Part shown: positions 6,857-14,628 of the stretch, piece by piece
How the letters are laid out: each line of letters begins with the position of its first letter
Position numbering within the stretch: the stretch's first letter is position 1
Assembly (NCBI GenBank): GCA_005884945.1
Contig: VAYM01000123.1
Span: 1-32,051 of the forward strand
Reading direction: 5' to 3'
Origin: Actinomycetota bacterium
GTDB lineage: Bacteria; Actinomycetota; Thermoleophilia; Gaiellales; Gaiellaceae
Length of the DNA stretch: 32,051 nt
The notes under the pieces: generated by a model
What the model was told of the DNA's origin: nothing
What the model saw: the letters and a program-made list of their open reading frames with translations, nothing else
Databases searched by the model: none
Program-made: the position numbers and the translations under genes

Positions 6857-7162
6857 TTATTCCAGCGGTGGGTTCTGCACGTTGTGCTCGGTCGCGTAGG
6901 CGTCCGTGAGCTCGTTCACCTTGTCGATACCGTCGCCGTAGGCGTAGTTGATCGGGACGAACGCCTGCCACTTGTCCGGGAGCGCGTCCTCCGGAAAGAT
7001 CGCCTCGACGGGGCACTCCGGTTCGCACGCCCCGCAGTCGATGCACTCCTCGGGATCGATCACGAGGATGCGCTCGGCCTCGTGAATGCAGTCGACCGGG
7101 CAGACGTCGACGCACGACTTGTCTTTGATGTCGATGCAGGGCTCGGCGATGATGTAGGTCAC
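6857..7162 (-). CDS. fdxA: 7Fe ferredoxin (3Fe-4S/4Fe-4S), FdxA-like
   Basis: A 101-residue bacterial ferredoxin starting TYIIAEPCIDIKDKSCVDVCPVDCIHE. Cysteines are C9, C17, C21, C25 and C40, C43, C46, C50 (CIDCGACEPECPVEAI). Spacing of the first group fits a 3Fe-4S cluster (C9, C17, with C50); C21 with C40, C43 and C46 fits the 4Fe-4S cluster. The C-terminal extension (FVPINYAYGDGIDKVNELTDAY) is typical of the actinobacterial/mycobacterial type. It acts as a soluble low-potential electron carrier in the cytoplasm; the partner is unknown. The GTG start at 7162 is 10 bases downstream of a TAGAGT box. The receiver-like gene lies just upstream on the same strand. Confidence 0.92.
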   Translation of the reverse strand: MTYIIAEPCIDIKDKSCVDVCPVDCIHEAERILVIDPEECIDCGACEPECPVEAIFPEDALPDKWQAFVPINYAYGDGIDKVNELTDAYATEHNVQNPPLE

Positions 7163-7170
7163 TGGGCGGC

Positions 7171-7485
7171 CTACTCTACCGAGGCAGTCAGCTCCTCCAC
7201 CAGCTGAGCAGCGCGCTCCTGTAGCGCGTTCTTGACGATGACCTGGTCGAACCCGGCCGCGTGCGCTCGTCGCAATCCGGCGGTATCGGTGTGGCCGCCG
7301 AAGCCGAGGATTGGGACGTCCGGGTAGGCGTCCGCGACCTCCTCCGGATCGACGCGCGAGATGTCGGCGATGACGAGGTCCGGCCAGTCGGCGCTGTCCG
7401 TCGTCACGAGGTGGTGCGCGGGAAGGATGACCTCCAGCTTGCCCCTGAAGAACGTGTCGACCCCACACAGCAGGATCGTCGCCAC
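7171..7485 (-). CDS. Degenerate receiver-like (CheY-fold) protein
   Basis: A 104-residue single-domain protein with the beta/alpha pattern of a response-regulator receiver: ATILLCGVDTFFRGKLEVIL, LVIADISRVD (Asp at the phospho-acceptor position), VPILGFGGHTD and AGFDQVIVKNALQERAAQLVEEL. The acidic pair after beta-1 is reduced to a single Asp (GVD), and the usual Lys-Pro is KN, so phosphorylation is doubtful. It may be a protein-interaction domain. The GTG start at 7485 is 6 bases downstream of a TAACCT box. It is divergent from the DUF309 gene and just upstream of the ferredoxin gene. Confidence 0.72.
   Translation of the reverse strand: MATILLCGVDTFFRGKLEVILPAHHLVTTDSADWPDLVIADISRVDPEEVADAYPDVPILGFGGHTDTAGLRRAHAAGFDQVIVKNALQERAAQLVEELTASVE
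7173..7178 (-). promoter_or_regulatory. Putative -10 box (TAGAGT) for the ferredoxin gene
   Basis: TAGAGT on the minus strand ends 10 bases before GTG 7162. It overlaps the 3' end of the upstream receiver-like gene. Confidence 0.4.
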
Positions 7486-7491
7486 GGCGGG

Positions 7492-7497
7492 AGGTTA
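7492..7497 (-). promoter_or_regulatory. Putative -10 box (TAACCT) for the receiver-like gene
   Basis: TAACCT on the minus strand ends 6 bases before GTG 7485, in the short divergent gap with the DUF309 gene. Confidence 0.4.
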
Positions 7498-7509
7498 GCG
7501 CCGCGCACA

Positions 7510-7848
7510 ATGTCTGTTCAAGCGATGGTCCAGGACGGCTTCGAGAGCGGGCTCGCCCTCATTCGCAGCGGCGAGTACTTCGCCGCGCACGAGGAGCTCG
7601 AGGACGCATGGCGCGCGGCTCCGGCGGAGGAGCGGGACTTCCTGCAAGGGCTCGTCCACGTCGCCGTCGCGTGGTACCAGGCCGGCCGCGGGCGGCGAAT
7701 CGGAATGGAACGTCAGCTCGCGAAGGCGATCCGGCGGCTGCAGCCCTACGCGCCCGCGCACCGCGGCGTCGAGCTCGAACCCCTGCTCGCTCAGCTGCGC
7801 GAGCTCGAGGCGCGCGGCTCGATGGACCTGCCGCCGCCGGTGCTCTGA
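7510..7848 (+). CDS. DUF309 family protein
   Basis: A 112-residue all-alpha protein with the DUF309 signature: EYFAAHEELEDAWRAAPAEERDFLQGLVHVAVAWYQAGRG, followed by amphipathic helices (RQLAKAIRRLQPYAP, LEPLLAQLRELEARG). The HEELED and WR residues are the family's conserved core; the biochemical function is not established. ATG 7510 is used; ATG 7525 is an alternative. It is divergent from the receiver-like gene (24-base gap) and convergent with ccdA, whose stop is 6 bases away. Confidence 0.85.
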   Translation: MSVQAMVQDGFESGLALIRSGEYFAAHEELEDAWRAAPAEERDFLQGLVHVAVAWYQAGRGRRIGMERQLAKAIRRLQPYAPAHRGVELEPLLAQLRELEARGSMDLPPPVL

Positions 7849-7854
7849 CTACTA

Positions 7855-8565
7855 CTAGATGCCGCCGAGCCCGATCGCGTCCAACACGTGGTTCAGCGCG
7901 ACGCGCAGCCACCAGTCGCGATGGAAGAAGAGCAGCAGACCGAGCGCGACGAGAATCGCGCCGCTCGCGCGCTGGATGATCACGTAGTGGTCGCGCATCC
8001 AGCGGAACACGGTCATCGCGCGCGCGAACGCCACACCCGCGAGCAGGAACGCGAAACCGAGTCCCGCCGAATACGCGACGAGCAGGACCGAGCCGCGGAC
8101 GACCGTCCGCGAGTTCGCGGCCAGCACGAGGATTCCCGCAAGCACGGTGCCGATGCACGGCGCCGCGCAGACGGCAAACGCGCCGCCGAGCAACACACTG
8201 GAGCCGGTGCGCCGCGACCGCGTCAGCAGGCCCGCCGCGACGACGCGCTCGGGCCACGGCAGCAGCCCCATGAAGACGAGGCCGAGCACGACGAGAACGA
8301 ACCCCGCGATCTCCAGCTGCCGGTCGCTGTTGACGGTGCCGCCGATCGCCGCGGCCGCCGCGCCGAGCACGACGAACACGACCGTGAAGCCAAGGATGAA
8401 CGGCAGGCTTGCAACCACCACGCGCCGCGCGACGCGCGGCTCACCCAGCCGGTTGGCCTCCACGGCGGAGATCGCCGAGAGGTATCCGGGAACGAGCGGC
8501 AGCACGCACGGCGTGACGACCGAGACGAGGCCGGCCGCAAACGCGACGGGAATGCGGTCCCACAT
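7855..8565 (-). CDS. ccdA: Cytochrome c biogenesis protein CcdA (thiol-disulfide membrane reductase)
   Basis: A 236-residue polytopic protein with about six membrane segments and the DsbD/CcdA signature. The redox cysteines are C20 (VVTPCVLPLVPGYLS) and C137 (CAAPCIGTVLAGI). It would pass electrons from cytoplasmic thioredoxin to extracytoplasmic redoxins for haem attachment or disulfide reduction. It is the last gene of a six-gene overlapping operon: its ATG (8563-8565) shares a base with the ccmH stop (TGATG), implying translational coupling. The natural partners, a CcmH-like protein and a TlpA/CcmG-like redoxin, are immediately upstream. ResB/CcsA are not in the window. Confidence 0.92.
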   Translation of the reverse strand: MWDRIPVAFAAGLVSVVTPCVLPLVPGYLSAISAVEANRLGEPRVARRVVVASLPFILGFTVVFVVLGAAAAAIGGTVNSDRQLEIAGFVLVVLGLVFMGLLPWPERVVAAGLLTRSRRTGSSVLLGGAFAVCAAPCIGTVLAGILVLAANSRTVVRGSVLLVAYSAGLGFAFLLAGVAFARAMTVFRWMRDHYVIIQRASGAILVALGLLLFFHRDWWLRVALNHVLDAIGLGGI

Positions 8566-9032
8566 CAGCCGTCGAACCGCGCGAGCTCTTCGTCGAGGCG
8601 CCGTTCGAGTGCGGGATCGAGCGCCGCATGGCCGTTCTGCGACGGATCGAACGTCGCCTCCGGCTCACGCTGCCGCGTCCAGCGCCAGGCGGCGACGCCG
8701 ATGGCAACCGCCGCGAGGACGATGCCCGCGATCGGCAACCACCAGGCGAGCAGTCCGAAGCCGCTCTTCTGCGGCGCCGCAAGGATCGCCGGCCCGTAGT
8801 TCGCGACGAGCGCGTCTTTGATCACGCAGTCCGACTGGCCGGCCATGATGCGCGTGCGGATCGCGCGCTTGATCTGTTGTGCGGCGGGCGAGTCCGACTG
8901 GTCGAGCGTCGTCCCGCACACCGGACACATCACCTGTCCCTCGAGCTGCGGAAGGCTCGGATGCGCGTTGCACGCGAACGCCGACGGCGCGAATGCGAGC
9001 GCGGCGACGACCACAAGGACGGCACGCTTCAC
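8565..9032 (-). CDS. ccmH: CcmH-like cytochrome c biogenesis thiol protein
   Basis: A 155-residue protein with a signal peptide (1-20, cleavage near SAFA), a redox motif VMCPVCGTTLDQSDSPAAQQI (C36, C39), the family text MAGQSDCVIKDALVANYG, then a membrane helix (about 92-114) and a short charged tail. The family reduces or presents apocytochrome c cysteines outside the membrane. An unusual extra Cys (C21) is at the predicted mature N-terminus. GTG 9032 is chosen for the signal peptide and because GTGA overlaps the redoxin stop. It is an operon member between the redoxin and ccdA. Confidence 0.87.
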   Translation of the reverse strand: MKRAVLVVVAALAFAPSAFACNAHPSLPQLEGQVMCPVCGTTLDQSDSPAAQQIKRAIRTRIMAGQSDCVIKDALVANYGPAILAAPQKSGFGLLAWWLPIAGIVLAAVAIGVAAWRWTRQREPEATFDPSQNGHAALDPALERRLDEELARFDG

Positions 9033-9568
9033 GACTGCGCGATCTGCCGCAGGTAGCGCGGCAGATCCTCCTCGACGATGAGCTGTCCGACCACGGCCCC
9101 CTTGCGGTTGATGAAGAAGATCTTCGGAATCGGCAGCCCTCCCCACCGCGACAGCACCTTGCCGTCGCCGTCGTGCACGCTTGGATACGTGATTCCGTGC
9201 TTGCGTTGCCACGTGCGTGCGTCCGGACCGTAGTCCTTCGTGTCGACGCCGACGAACGCAACACGATCGCCGTAGTGCCGCATCGCGGCCTCGAGGCGCT
9301 TCGACTCGTGGACGCACGGCAGGCACCAGGACGCCCAGAAGTCCAGCACGATCGGCTTGCGCCCCCGCAGCGACGCGAGGTCGACGCTCCCGTCACCGTC
9401 AAGGCGCCGGAGGTCGAACGCGGGCGCCGCCGGATGCTTCCCCTTGTCGAGCGCCGCCGCGACGCTCTCCTTGTTGTCGGTCACGACCCGCCAGACGAGC
9501 AACGCGAGCAGCCCCACGACGAGCGCAACGGCCAGCGCCTCGGCACCGAGCCAGAGCTTGCGAGTCAT
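9029..9568 (-). CDS. TlpA/CcmG-like membrane-anchored thioredoxin
   Basis: A 179-residue redoxin with an N-terminal membrane anchor (about 8-28) and an extracytoplasmic thioredoxin fold. The active site WASWCLPC has C82 and C85. Family strands are IVLDFWASWC, VAFVGVDTKD and PSVHDGDGKVLSRWGGLPIPKIFFINRKGAVVG, including the cis-Pro segment GLPIPK. It likely receives electrons from CcdA and works with CcmH on apocytochrome c thiols. ATG 9568 overlaps the L,D-transpeptidase stop as TGATG, and its own stop overlaps the ccmH start as GTGA. Confidence 0.9.
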   Translation of the reverse strand: MTRKLWLGAEALAVALVVGLLALLVWRVVTDNKESVAAALDKGKHPAAPAFDLRRLDGDGSVDLASLRGRKPIVLDFWASWCLPCVHESKRLEAAMRHYGDRVAFVGVDTKDYGPDARTWQRKHGITYPSVHDGDGKVLSRWGGLPIPKIFFINRKGAVVGQLIVEEDLPRYLRQIAQS

Positions 9569-10515
9569 CAGGTCGGGATGATGAAGACCGTCGTTCCGAT
9601 GTTCACGTGGTTGAAGAGCCACTCCGCCTCGGGGATGTGCATCCGGATGCACCCGTGTGAGACGGAATAGCCGATCGACCCGTCCGACGGCGTCCCGTGG
9701 ATTCCGACTCCCGCCGCCGACAGGCCCATCCACCGCGTGCCGAGCGGATTGCCGGGGCCGGGCGGGATCGGCTTCTGGCCCGCGGCCCACGGCGACGCCG
9801 GCGGATACCACCATGGGTTCTTCCACTTGACGACGATCGTGAAGCGGCCGAGCGGCGTCGGGTAGCGCGTCTGCCCCGTCGCGACGCTGAACACGCGCCA
9901 GTAGCGCGCCCCGCTGTAGAGGAAGAGGCGGTTCTCGCCCCGGTGGATGACGATCACCGGTCCGAAGTTCGAGCGCGTCACCTTCGCCTTCGGATGGAGC
10001 GCAGCGAGCACGATCGGATCGCGCACGTTCGCGATCAGCGCGGCGGCGGTGTCGCGCACCGCCTTGCGCTGGTTGAGCTTCGTCCCCGCACGTTCCTTCG
10101 TCAGGAGCGGCCGGCCGTTCCGCAGCAGCAGCTTCGAGTCGACTGCCGCGCGGTCGAAGCGCTTCGCCAGCTTCGCTACGAACGTGGTTGTGACGCTCTG
10201 GTCGACCGTGATCGTAAGCGGGACCTGCGTATCGGCGGGCGCGGCCGCCGCCTGGTCGACGGCAGGTTGCACCTCCGCAGTCGCCCCGAGCAGGTCGGGG
10301 GTGACGAGAATCCGCGTCGTTCCGAACCGGAGCTCGACGGGCGTGTCGAAGGCCTGCAGGACCGTCTTCGACGCGTCGTCGGCGGTCATCCCACCGACGC
10401 TGACCCCGCCGATGAGGACGCCGCTCGCGATCGTTCCCGACCCGTTGTCCGCCCGGACCGCGGCCGCGGGCACCAGCAAGGCGACGGCCGAGGCGATGAG
10501 GGCGACGCGTTTCAC
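9568..10515 (-). CDS. L,D-transpeptidase (YkuD domain) with PG-binding region
   Basis: A 315-residue exported protein: signal peptide (about 1-22), a peptidoglycan-binding/VanW-like region (about 30-150) and a C-terminal YkuD catalytic domain (about 190-315). The catalytic motif IHGTPSDGSIGYSVSHGCIRM has Cys289 and His287. The family forms 3-3 cross-links in peptidoglycan or attaches proteins to it. The active-site Cys must be kept reduced outside the cell, which makes the downstream thiol-redox genes a meaningful context. The GTG start at 10515 overlaps the GDPD stop (GTGA). Confidence 0.92.
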   Translation of the reverse strand: MKRVALIASAVALLVPAAAVRADNGSGTIASGVLIGGVSVGGMTADDASKTVLQAFDTPVELRFGTTRILVTPDLLGATAEVQPAVDQAAAAPADTQVPLTITVDQSVTTTFVAKLAKRFDRAAVDSKLLLRNGRPLLTKERAGTKLNQRKAVRDTAAALIANVRDPIVLAALHPKAKVTRSNFGPVIVIHRGENRLFLYSGARYWRVFSVATGQTRYPTPLGRFTIVVKWKNPWWYPPASPWAAGQKPIPPGPGNPLGTRWMGLSAAGVGIHGTPSDGSIGYSVSHGCIRMHIPEAEWLFNHVNIGTTVFIIPT

Positions 10516-11297
10516 GTCTTCAGACTCCCAAAGATCCGCGGATCGTTCGTGATGATACCGTCGGCGCCGTCGCCGATCAGCCGCTGCGCGGTACGCGCGT
10601 CGTCGACGGTCCAGACGTACACCGCCGCTCCCGCCTCGTGCGCACGCCGGATCGACGCGGCGGACGCGACCGAGTAGTGCAGCGTGGCGGCCGACGCGCC
10701 GGCGCCCGCGAGTAGCGCCGGGAGTCGCCGAGGGAGCGACGCCCCGACCGACGCGAGCCCGGCGCGCACGACCGGTGCGAGCGGTCCGCGCTTCGAGATC
10801 CCGAGGCGGTCGCGGGGAAGCGTGAGCGACCGCGGCAGCAGAGGCGCGAGCGCGGCGATCTGGCGCAGGCTCGAGGCGTCCACGTCGCTGACCCACGAGC
10901 GGGCCAGCACTCCGTGCCGTGCGAGCGCCTCGACGACGGCGGCCTCGATGCCGCGGCGCTTCAGGTCGATCTGCAGCGCGGTCTCGGGCAGGCGCTCGAC
11001 GAAGTATTGGAGTGCCTCGTCGAACGTCGGCAGTCCCGGCGCGACCTCCCTCAGGGCGTCGAGCGTCCTCCGGCCCACACGCCCGCGTGCCGCTCCGTGG
11101 CTGATCTCACGCAGGTCGTTCGAATGCGCCAGGACCAGCGTCCCGTCCGTCAGCGACAGGACGTCGAGCTCGATCATGTCGCAGCCGAGCTCGACTGCGA
11201 GCTCGAACGAGCGCAACGTGTTCTCCGGCGCGAGCGCAGCCGCACCGCGGTGCCCGACGCGAGCGAACTCGCCGGGCCCTCGGCGAAGCTCGATCAC
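10512..11297 (-). CDS. Glycerophosphodiester phosphodiesterase
   Basis: A 261-residue GDPD TIM-barrel protein. Catalytic motifs: VGHRGAAALAPENT (HRG and PENT), MIELDVLSLTDGTLVLAHSNDL (ExD metal ligands and catalytic His), LQIDLKRRG, and near the end VYVWTVDD and DGIITNDP. It hydrolyses glycerophosphodiesters to glycerol-3-phosphate and an alcohol. No signal peptide is seen, so a cytoplasmic location is likely. The GTG start at 11297 overlaps the phosphatase stop as GTGA, and its own stop overlaps the L,D-transpeptidase start. The frame stays open far upstream, but that stretch is antisense-like and lacks homology. Confidence 0.9.
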   Translation of the reverse strand: MIELRRGPGEFARVGHRGAAALAPENTLRSFELAVELGCDMIELDVLSLTDGTLVLAHSNDLREISHGAARGRVGRRTLDALREVAPGLPTFDEALQYFVERLPETALQIDLKRRGIEAAVVEALARHGVLARSWVSDVDASSLRQIAALAPLLPRSLTLPRDRLGISKRGPLAPVVRAGLASVGASLPRRLPALLAGAGASAATLHYSVASAASIRRAHEAGAAVYVWTVDDARTAQRLIGDGADGIITNDPRIFGSLKT

Positions 11298-14047
11298 GCC
11301 ACGTGCTTGATGACGACGACGGCGCAGTCGTCGGCGAGCTCGTTGTGCGCGAAGTCGCGGCAGTCGGCGAGGACCGTCTGGGCGAGATCCTGTGCGGACA
11401 GCTCGCGACCGGCCGAGACGATCGCGTCGAGCCGCTCGAATCCGTACAGCTCCCCTTCGTGCCGAGCCTCGAGCACGCCGTCCGTGTAGAGGACGACCGT
11501 GTCGCCGATGCCGAGCGGTGCCTCGACCGCCTCGTATCGCTCGCCGGGCTCGATCCCCAGCACGAGACCCTGCGACTCGAGGGGCTGCACGTCGCCGTCG
11601 CTCGTCACGACCCTGGGAGGCGGATGTCCTGCGCCTGCGGCTGCAACGCGTCCGTTGACGCCGTCGACCAGGAGGTAGACCATCGTGATGAACTTGCCGG
11701 GCGCGATCTCGCCGACGATGACGTCGTTGGCGGACTGCAGGAAGTCGCCCGGCTCCGGATGCTCGCGCGCAAGCGAGCGGAACACGAACTTCGCCATCGC
11801 CATGTCCGCAGCGGCCTCGATGCCGTGCCCGGTCACGTCGCCGAGGACCGCGGCGAGACGACCGTCGCTGAGTTCGAGGAAGTCGTAGACGTCTCCACCG
11901 ACCTCGACGCGCGCCGACGACTGGTACGCCTCGCCGAGCTCGAGGCCTTGCAGCTTCGGCAGCGCACGCGGCAGCAGCGAACGCTGCATCGTGTCGGCGA
12001 ACTCCTTCTGCTGCTGGTAGAGGCGTGCGTTGTCGATCGCGAGCGCGGCCTGGCGGCCGATCGCCTCCGCCTGCTCGATCGTCTCCTGCGTGACGGGTGC
12101 GTCGGGGCGGAGCGAAAGGACCGTGAGCGACGCGAGCACCTCCGCCGCGGTCGCAATCGGCACCACCGCGCCGGTCCAGCCGCGCCGCAGGAACGGGACG
12201 AGCCCGTCCTCCGACGTCCCGATCTGGCGCAGCGTGCGCCGCGTCAGCATGAACCGCTCGCTGAGCCGGAAGAGCCGCTGCACGGGACTCGCGCCGAACG
12301 GCACGGGATGCCAGAGCATCGCGCGGATCGCCGGCTCGACGCGCGGATCGGCGACGCGCATCGCACGCGGAACGATCGCCTCGCTCCGCTCGTCGGGCAT
12401 CCGGATCAGCGCGACGTCGACGTCCAGGACGTCCGTGATCGTCGTCGCCACCGCCTCGAGCGTCGCCTCGAGCGAGAGGCTCTGCGCGAACGAGCGCGAG
12501 ATCTCGTAGAGCGCGCGCAGCTGCCGCGCCGAGGCACGTTCGGCGTCCAGCGCGCGCTCGCGTTCGTCGCCGAGCCTTTTCGCCTGCTCGTGGAGCTGCG
12601 CGTTCTGCACGACGACAGCGAGCTGCGCGGCGAGCGCGATCAAGAGTGACGACTCGTTCTCCGTCAGCACGCGCCGATTCGACGGGAAGACCGCGAGCAG
12701 ACCGATCGGCTCGTCCCGCACGAGGAGCGGTACGGCCACCGCACCTTCGATCCCGGCCTCCGCGGCGGCGTCTCCCGCTGCCGCAAAGCGTGGGTCCCGT
12801 GCGACGTCCCGAACAACGAGGAGACCGCGGCCGCGGAACGGACCGAGCGCGAGGTCGAGCAGACGCCCCGCCAGACCCACGTGAGGACCGGCGACCCCGA
12901 GGCCGGCCGCCGCGTAGAGCCGGCCCTCCTCGCGGAGATACACCGCGACCCGCTCGATGTCGAGCAACTCCCCGACCTGTTCGACCGCGGTCTCGAGCGT
13001 GTGCGCGAGTGAGAGCTGCGAGATCGCCTGACCGACGACCGCGAGCAGGGCGCGGGTTCGCACGAGCTCCGCCGCAACCGTCTGCGCACGAGCGCTCGCG
13101 CGGAGTGCATGCGCGGCGCGGACGCCGAACGTCGCCAGCTGCTCGAGCTGGCGATCCGACGGCGCCGCTGCGGCCGCAAAGAGCAGTTGCAGCGCTCCGA
13201 CTGGAGGATGGCCGAGCCGAAGCGTCGCCGACACCTGACGGGCGGACGTCACCGCCTCGGCCGTCACGGGCTCGAGGCCGCGCAGCGCGCGCTCGGCCGC
13301 CTCGCCGGCCTCCGCCAGGGGCGGATTCACGCCGCCGAGCCCAAACGACGCGACCAGCCGGAGCGCGCCGTCGTCTTCGTCGGCCCGCCAGAGCAGTCCG
13401 ACATCCGCTTCCGTCGCCTCCACCGCGACGCGCACGACCTGCTCCGCCGTGCGTCCCTCGTCGGCGGCGGCCGCGAGAGCATCTCCGGCGAGCAGCAGCG
13501 GCGCCGGCGAATCCGGGCCGACCGCCTCGTCGCCGCGAAACGCGCGGATCGCGAGGGCGGTCTCCACCGCGGCGACGCGTGCGACACGCCGCTCGAGGTC
13601 GTCGAAGGGCACGCCCGAGCGCATCAGCTCGAGCGTGCCGTCGATCGCGCCGCGCGTCGCGACCGGGAGCTGCAGCACCGCAGTCGCACGGACTCGCCTC
13701 GCCGCCGCCGCCACCGCAGCAGGCAACAAGTCGACGTCGTCCACCTCGTCTCCCGAGACGTCCTCGGCCGCGACACGCGTTCCCTCGAGCTCCGCGGCGA
13801 CGGCGGACGACGCGCTCGCGACCGCACAGGCGATCAGGTGTCGTCCGTCCTCGTCGAGGACGCGGGCGACCACGACCTCCGCCCCGGCGGCGCGCGCCGT
13901 CGACTCGGCGATCGCGCCGAGGGCGCCCGCGAGGCTCTCGGCGGACGCGACCTCCGCTCCTCCCTCGGCTAGTGCAGCGAGTGCGTCCGCCGCCCCCTCG
14001 AGCGCGGCGCGCGAGGTGCGCTCCGTCTGTTCCGGACGCGTAGCCAT
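11294..14047 (-). CDS. Multi-GAF SpoIIE/PP2C-type serine phosphatase
   Basis: A 917-residue signalling protein. Four GAF-like modules occupy about 20-690; the third (LAHTLETAVEQVGELLDIERVAVYL) and fourth (LYEISRSFAQSLSLEATLEAV) are the clearest. A linker helix (QQQKEFADTMQRSLLP) precedes a SpoIIE-type PP2C domain (about 705-915). Metal-site motifs are intact: VGGDVYDF, VLGDVTGHG, GAGHPPP, LYTDGVLEA and DDCAVVVI. Such proteins typically dephosphorylate anti-anti-sigma factors in response to small ligands or redox; no anti-sigma gene is in the window. ATG 14047 is favoured over 14164, which would run into the divergent gene. First gene of the six-gene operon. Confidence 0.9.
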   Translation of the reverse strand: MATRPEQTERTSRAALEGAADALAALAEGGAEVASAESLAGALGAIAESTARAAGAEVVVARVLDEDGRHLIACAVASASSAVAAELEGTRVAAEDVSGDEVDDVDLLPAAVAAAARRVRATAVLQLPVATRGAIDGTLELMRSGVPFDDLERRVARVAAVETALAIRAFRGDEAVGPDSPAPLLLAGDALAAAADEGRTAEQVVRVAVEATEADVGLLWRADEDDGALRLVASFGLGGVNPPLAEAGEAAERALRGLEPVTAEAVTSARQVSATLRLGHPPVGALQLLFAAAAAPSDRQLEQLATFGVRAAHALRASARAQTVAAELVRTRALLAVVGQAISQLSLAHTLETAVEQVGELLDIERVAVYLREEGRLYAAAGLGVAGPHVGLAGRLLDLALGPFRGRGLLVVRDVARDPRFAAAGDAAAEAGIEGAVAVPLLVRDEPIGLLAVFPSNRRVLTENESSLLIALAAQLAVVVQNAQLHEQAKRLGDERERALDAERASARQLRALYEISRSFAQSLSLEATLEAVATTITDVLDVDVALIRMPDERSEAIVPRAMRVADPRVEPAIRAMLWHPVPFGASPVQRLFRLSERFMLTRRTLRQIGTSEDGLVPFLRRGWTGAVVPIATAAEVLASLTVLSLRPDAPVTQETIEQAEAIGRQAALAIDNARLYQQQKEFADTMQRSLLPRALPKLQGLELGEAYQSSARVEVGGDVYDFLELSDGRLAAVLGDVTGHGIEAAADMAMAKFVFRSLAREHPEPGDFLQSANDVIVGEIAPGKFITMVYLLVDGVNGRVAAAGAGHPPPRVVTSDGDVQPLESQGLVLGIEPGERYEAVEAPLGIGDTVVLYTDGVLEARHEGELYGFERLDAIVSAGRELSAQDLAQTVLADCRDFAHNELADDCAVVVIKHVA

Positions 14048-14063
14048 CTCCCGACCCGCTGGA

Positions 14064-14069
14064 AGTATG
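14064..14069 (-). promoter_or_regulatory. Putative -10 box (CATACT) for the phosphatase operon
   Basis: CATACT on the minus strand lies 16 bases before ATG 14047. GGGTCGGGAG next to the ATG could act as a close Shine-Dalgarno. It sits in a 67-base divergent intergenic region. Confidence 0.35.
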
Positions 14070-14101
14070 GTCGAGCGGCGGGGTTCGGGCCAGGCCGCCC
14101 T

Positions 14102-14107
14102 TAGAAT
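14102..14107 (+). promoter_or_regulatory. Putative -10 box (TAGAAT) for the 78-residue membrane protein
   Basis: TAGAAT ends 7 bases before ATG 14115, a clear leaderless arrangement. No -35 consensus is evident. Confidence 0.45.
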
Positions 14108-14114
14108 CCCGCGG

Positions 14115-14351
14115 ATGGCCCAGACCGCGCGCCGCCCGGCGCCGACACCCGACGAGCCGCCCATCGATCCGATGGCGGTCGAGCATGCCTACCGCCTTCA
14201 TCGGGCACGGCGCCGCGCGCGCATCGAGCACCGGCGCGAACAAGCACGTGCGCGCCTCCGCTTCCTCGTCGCGAGCGTCGTCCTCGTCGGGCTCGCAATC
14301 GTGCTGATCCTCGCGCTGTGGCACGAGATTCAGCACGTGTTCGGTCTTTAG
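14115..14351 (+). CDS. Small single-pass membrane protein of unknown function
   Basis: A 78-residue protein: a Pro/acid N-terminus, a very Arg-rich segment (about 27-48: YRLHRARRRARIEHRREQAR), then one membrane helix (FLVASVVLVGLAIVLILALW, about 50-70) and a short tail. By the positive-inside rule the basic segment faces the cytoplasm. No family is recognised. It is built like the protein at 16605-16829 (Arg-rich stretch plus one helix), though without clear sequence similarity. It is divergent from the phosphatase operon and convergent with the zinc-ribbon gene. Confidence 0.65.
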   Translation: MAQTARRPAPTPDEPPIDPMAVEHAYRLHRARRRARIEHRREQARARLRFLVASVVLVGLAIVLILALWHEIQHVFGL

Positions 14352-14352
14352 G

Positions 14353-14562
14353 TCAGGTGAGCTGGCGGTCCCGCGTGAAGGGGTGCCATTCCGTCTGCTC
14401 CCACGCACCGCCGCCGCACATCGGACAGCGCGGCAGCTTCGTGTGAATCGTGACGCCGTACCCGCAGTCGGAACAGTGGAACTCGCCTTTTGCCGGAGCG
14501 CCTGTCGCCCAGAACGGGACGTACTCGTCCGGCGCAGGACGCGACGTACTGATCTCGTGCAT
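14353..14562 (-). CDS. Small zinc-ribbon protein
   Basis: A 69-residue protein with two CxxC pairs: C30/C33 (HCSDCGYGVTI) and C46/C49 (RCPMCGGGAWE), forming a rubredoxin-like zinc ribbon. The ribbon is followed by WEQTEWHPFTRDRQLT. Function is unknown; such ribbons often bind nucleic acid or protein. ATG 14562 is preferred because a GGTAGGGG-type site lies about 8 bases upstream; ATG 14586 is an alternative in frame. It is convergent with the small membrane protein gene, with a one-base gap. Confidence 0.75.
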   Translation of the reverse strand: MHEISTSRPAPDEYVPFWATGAPAKGEFHCSDCGYGVTIHTKLPRCPMCGGGAWEQTEWHPFTRDRQLT

Positions 14563-14616
14563 CGCTCGACCCCTACCTTCGCTCATGTGCCGCCGACGTG
14601 TGGGTGGTGAGATGCC

Positions 14617-14622
14617 CATACT
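14617..14622 (+). promoter_or_regulatory. Putative -10 box (CATACT) for the four-helix membrane protein
   Basis: CATACT ends 6 bases before GTG 14629, consistent with a leaderless transcript. Confidence 0.35.
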
Positions 14623-14628
14623 GAGGCC

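Noticed and set aside
10512-14408. A 1298-codon open frame on the minus strand
   Set aside because: Only its last 261 codons (GDPD) are protein-like; the rest is Arg/Gly-rich shadow of the SpoIIE phosphatase in another frame.
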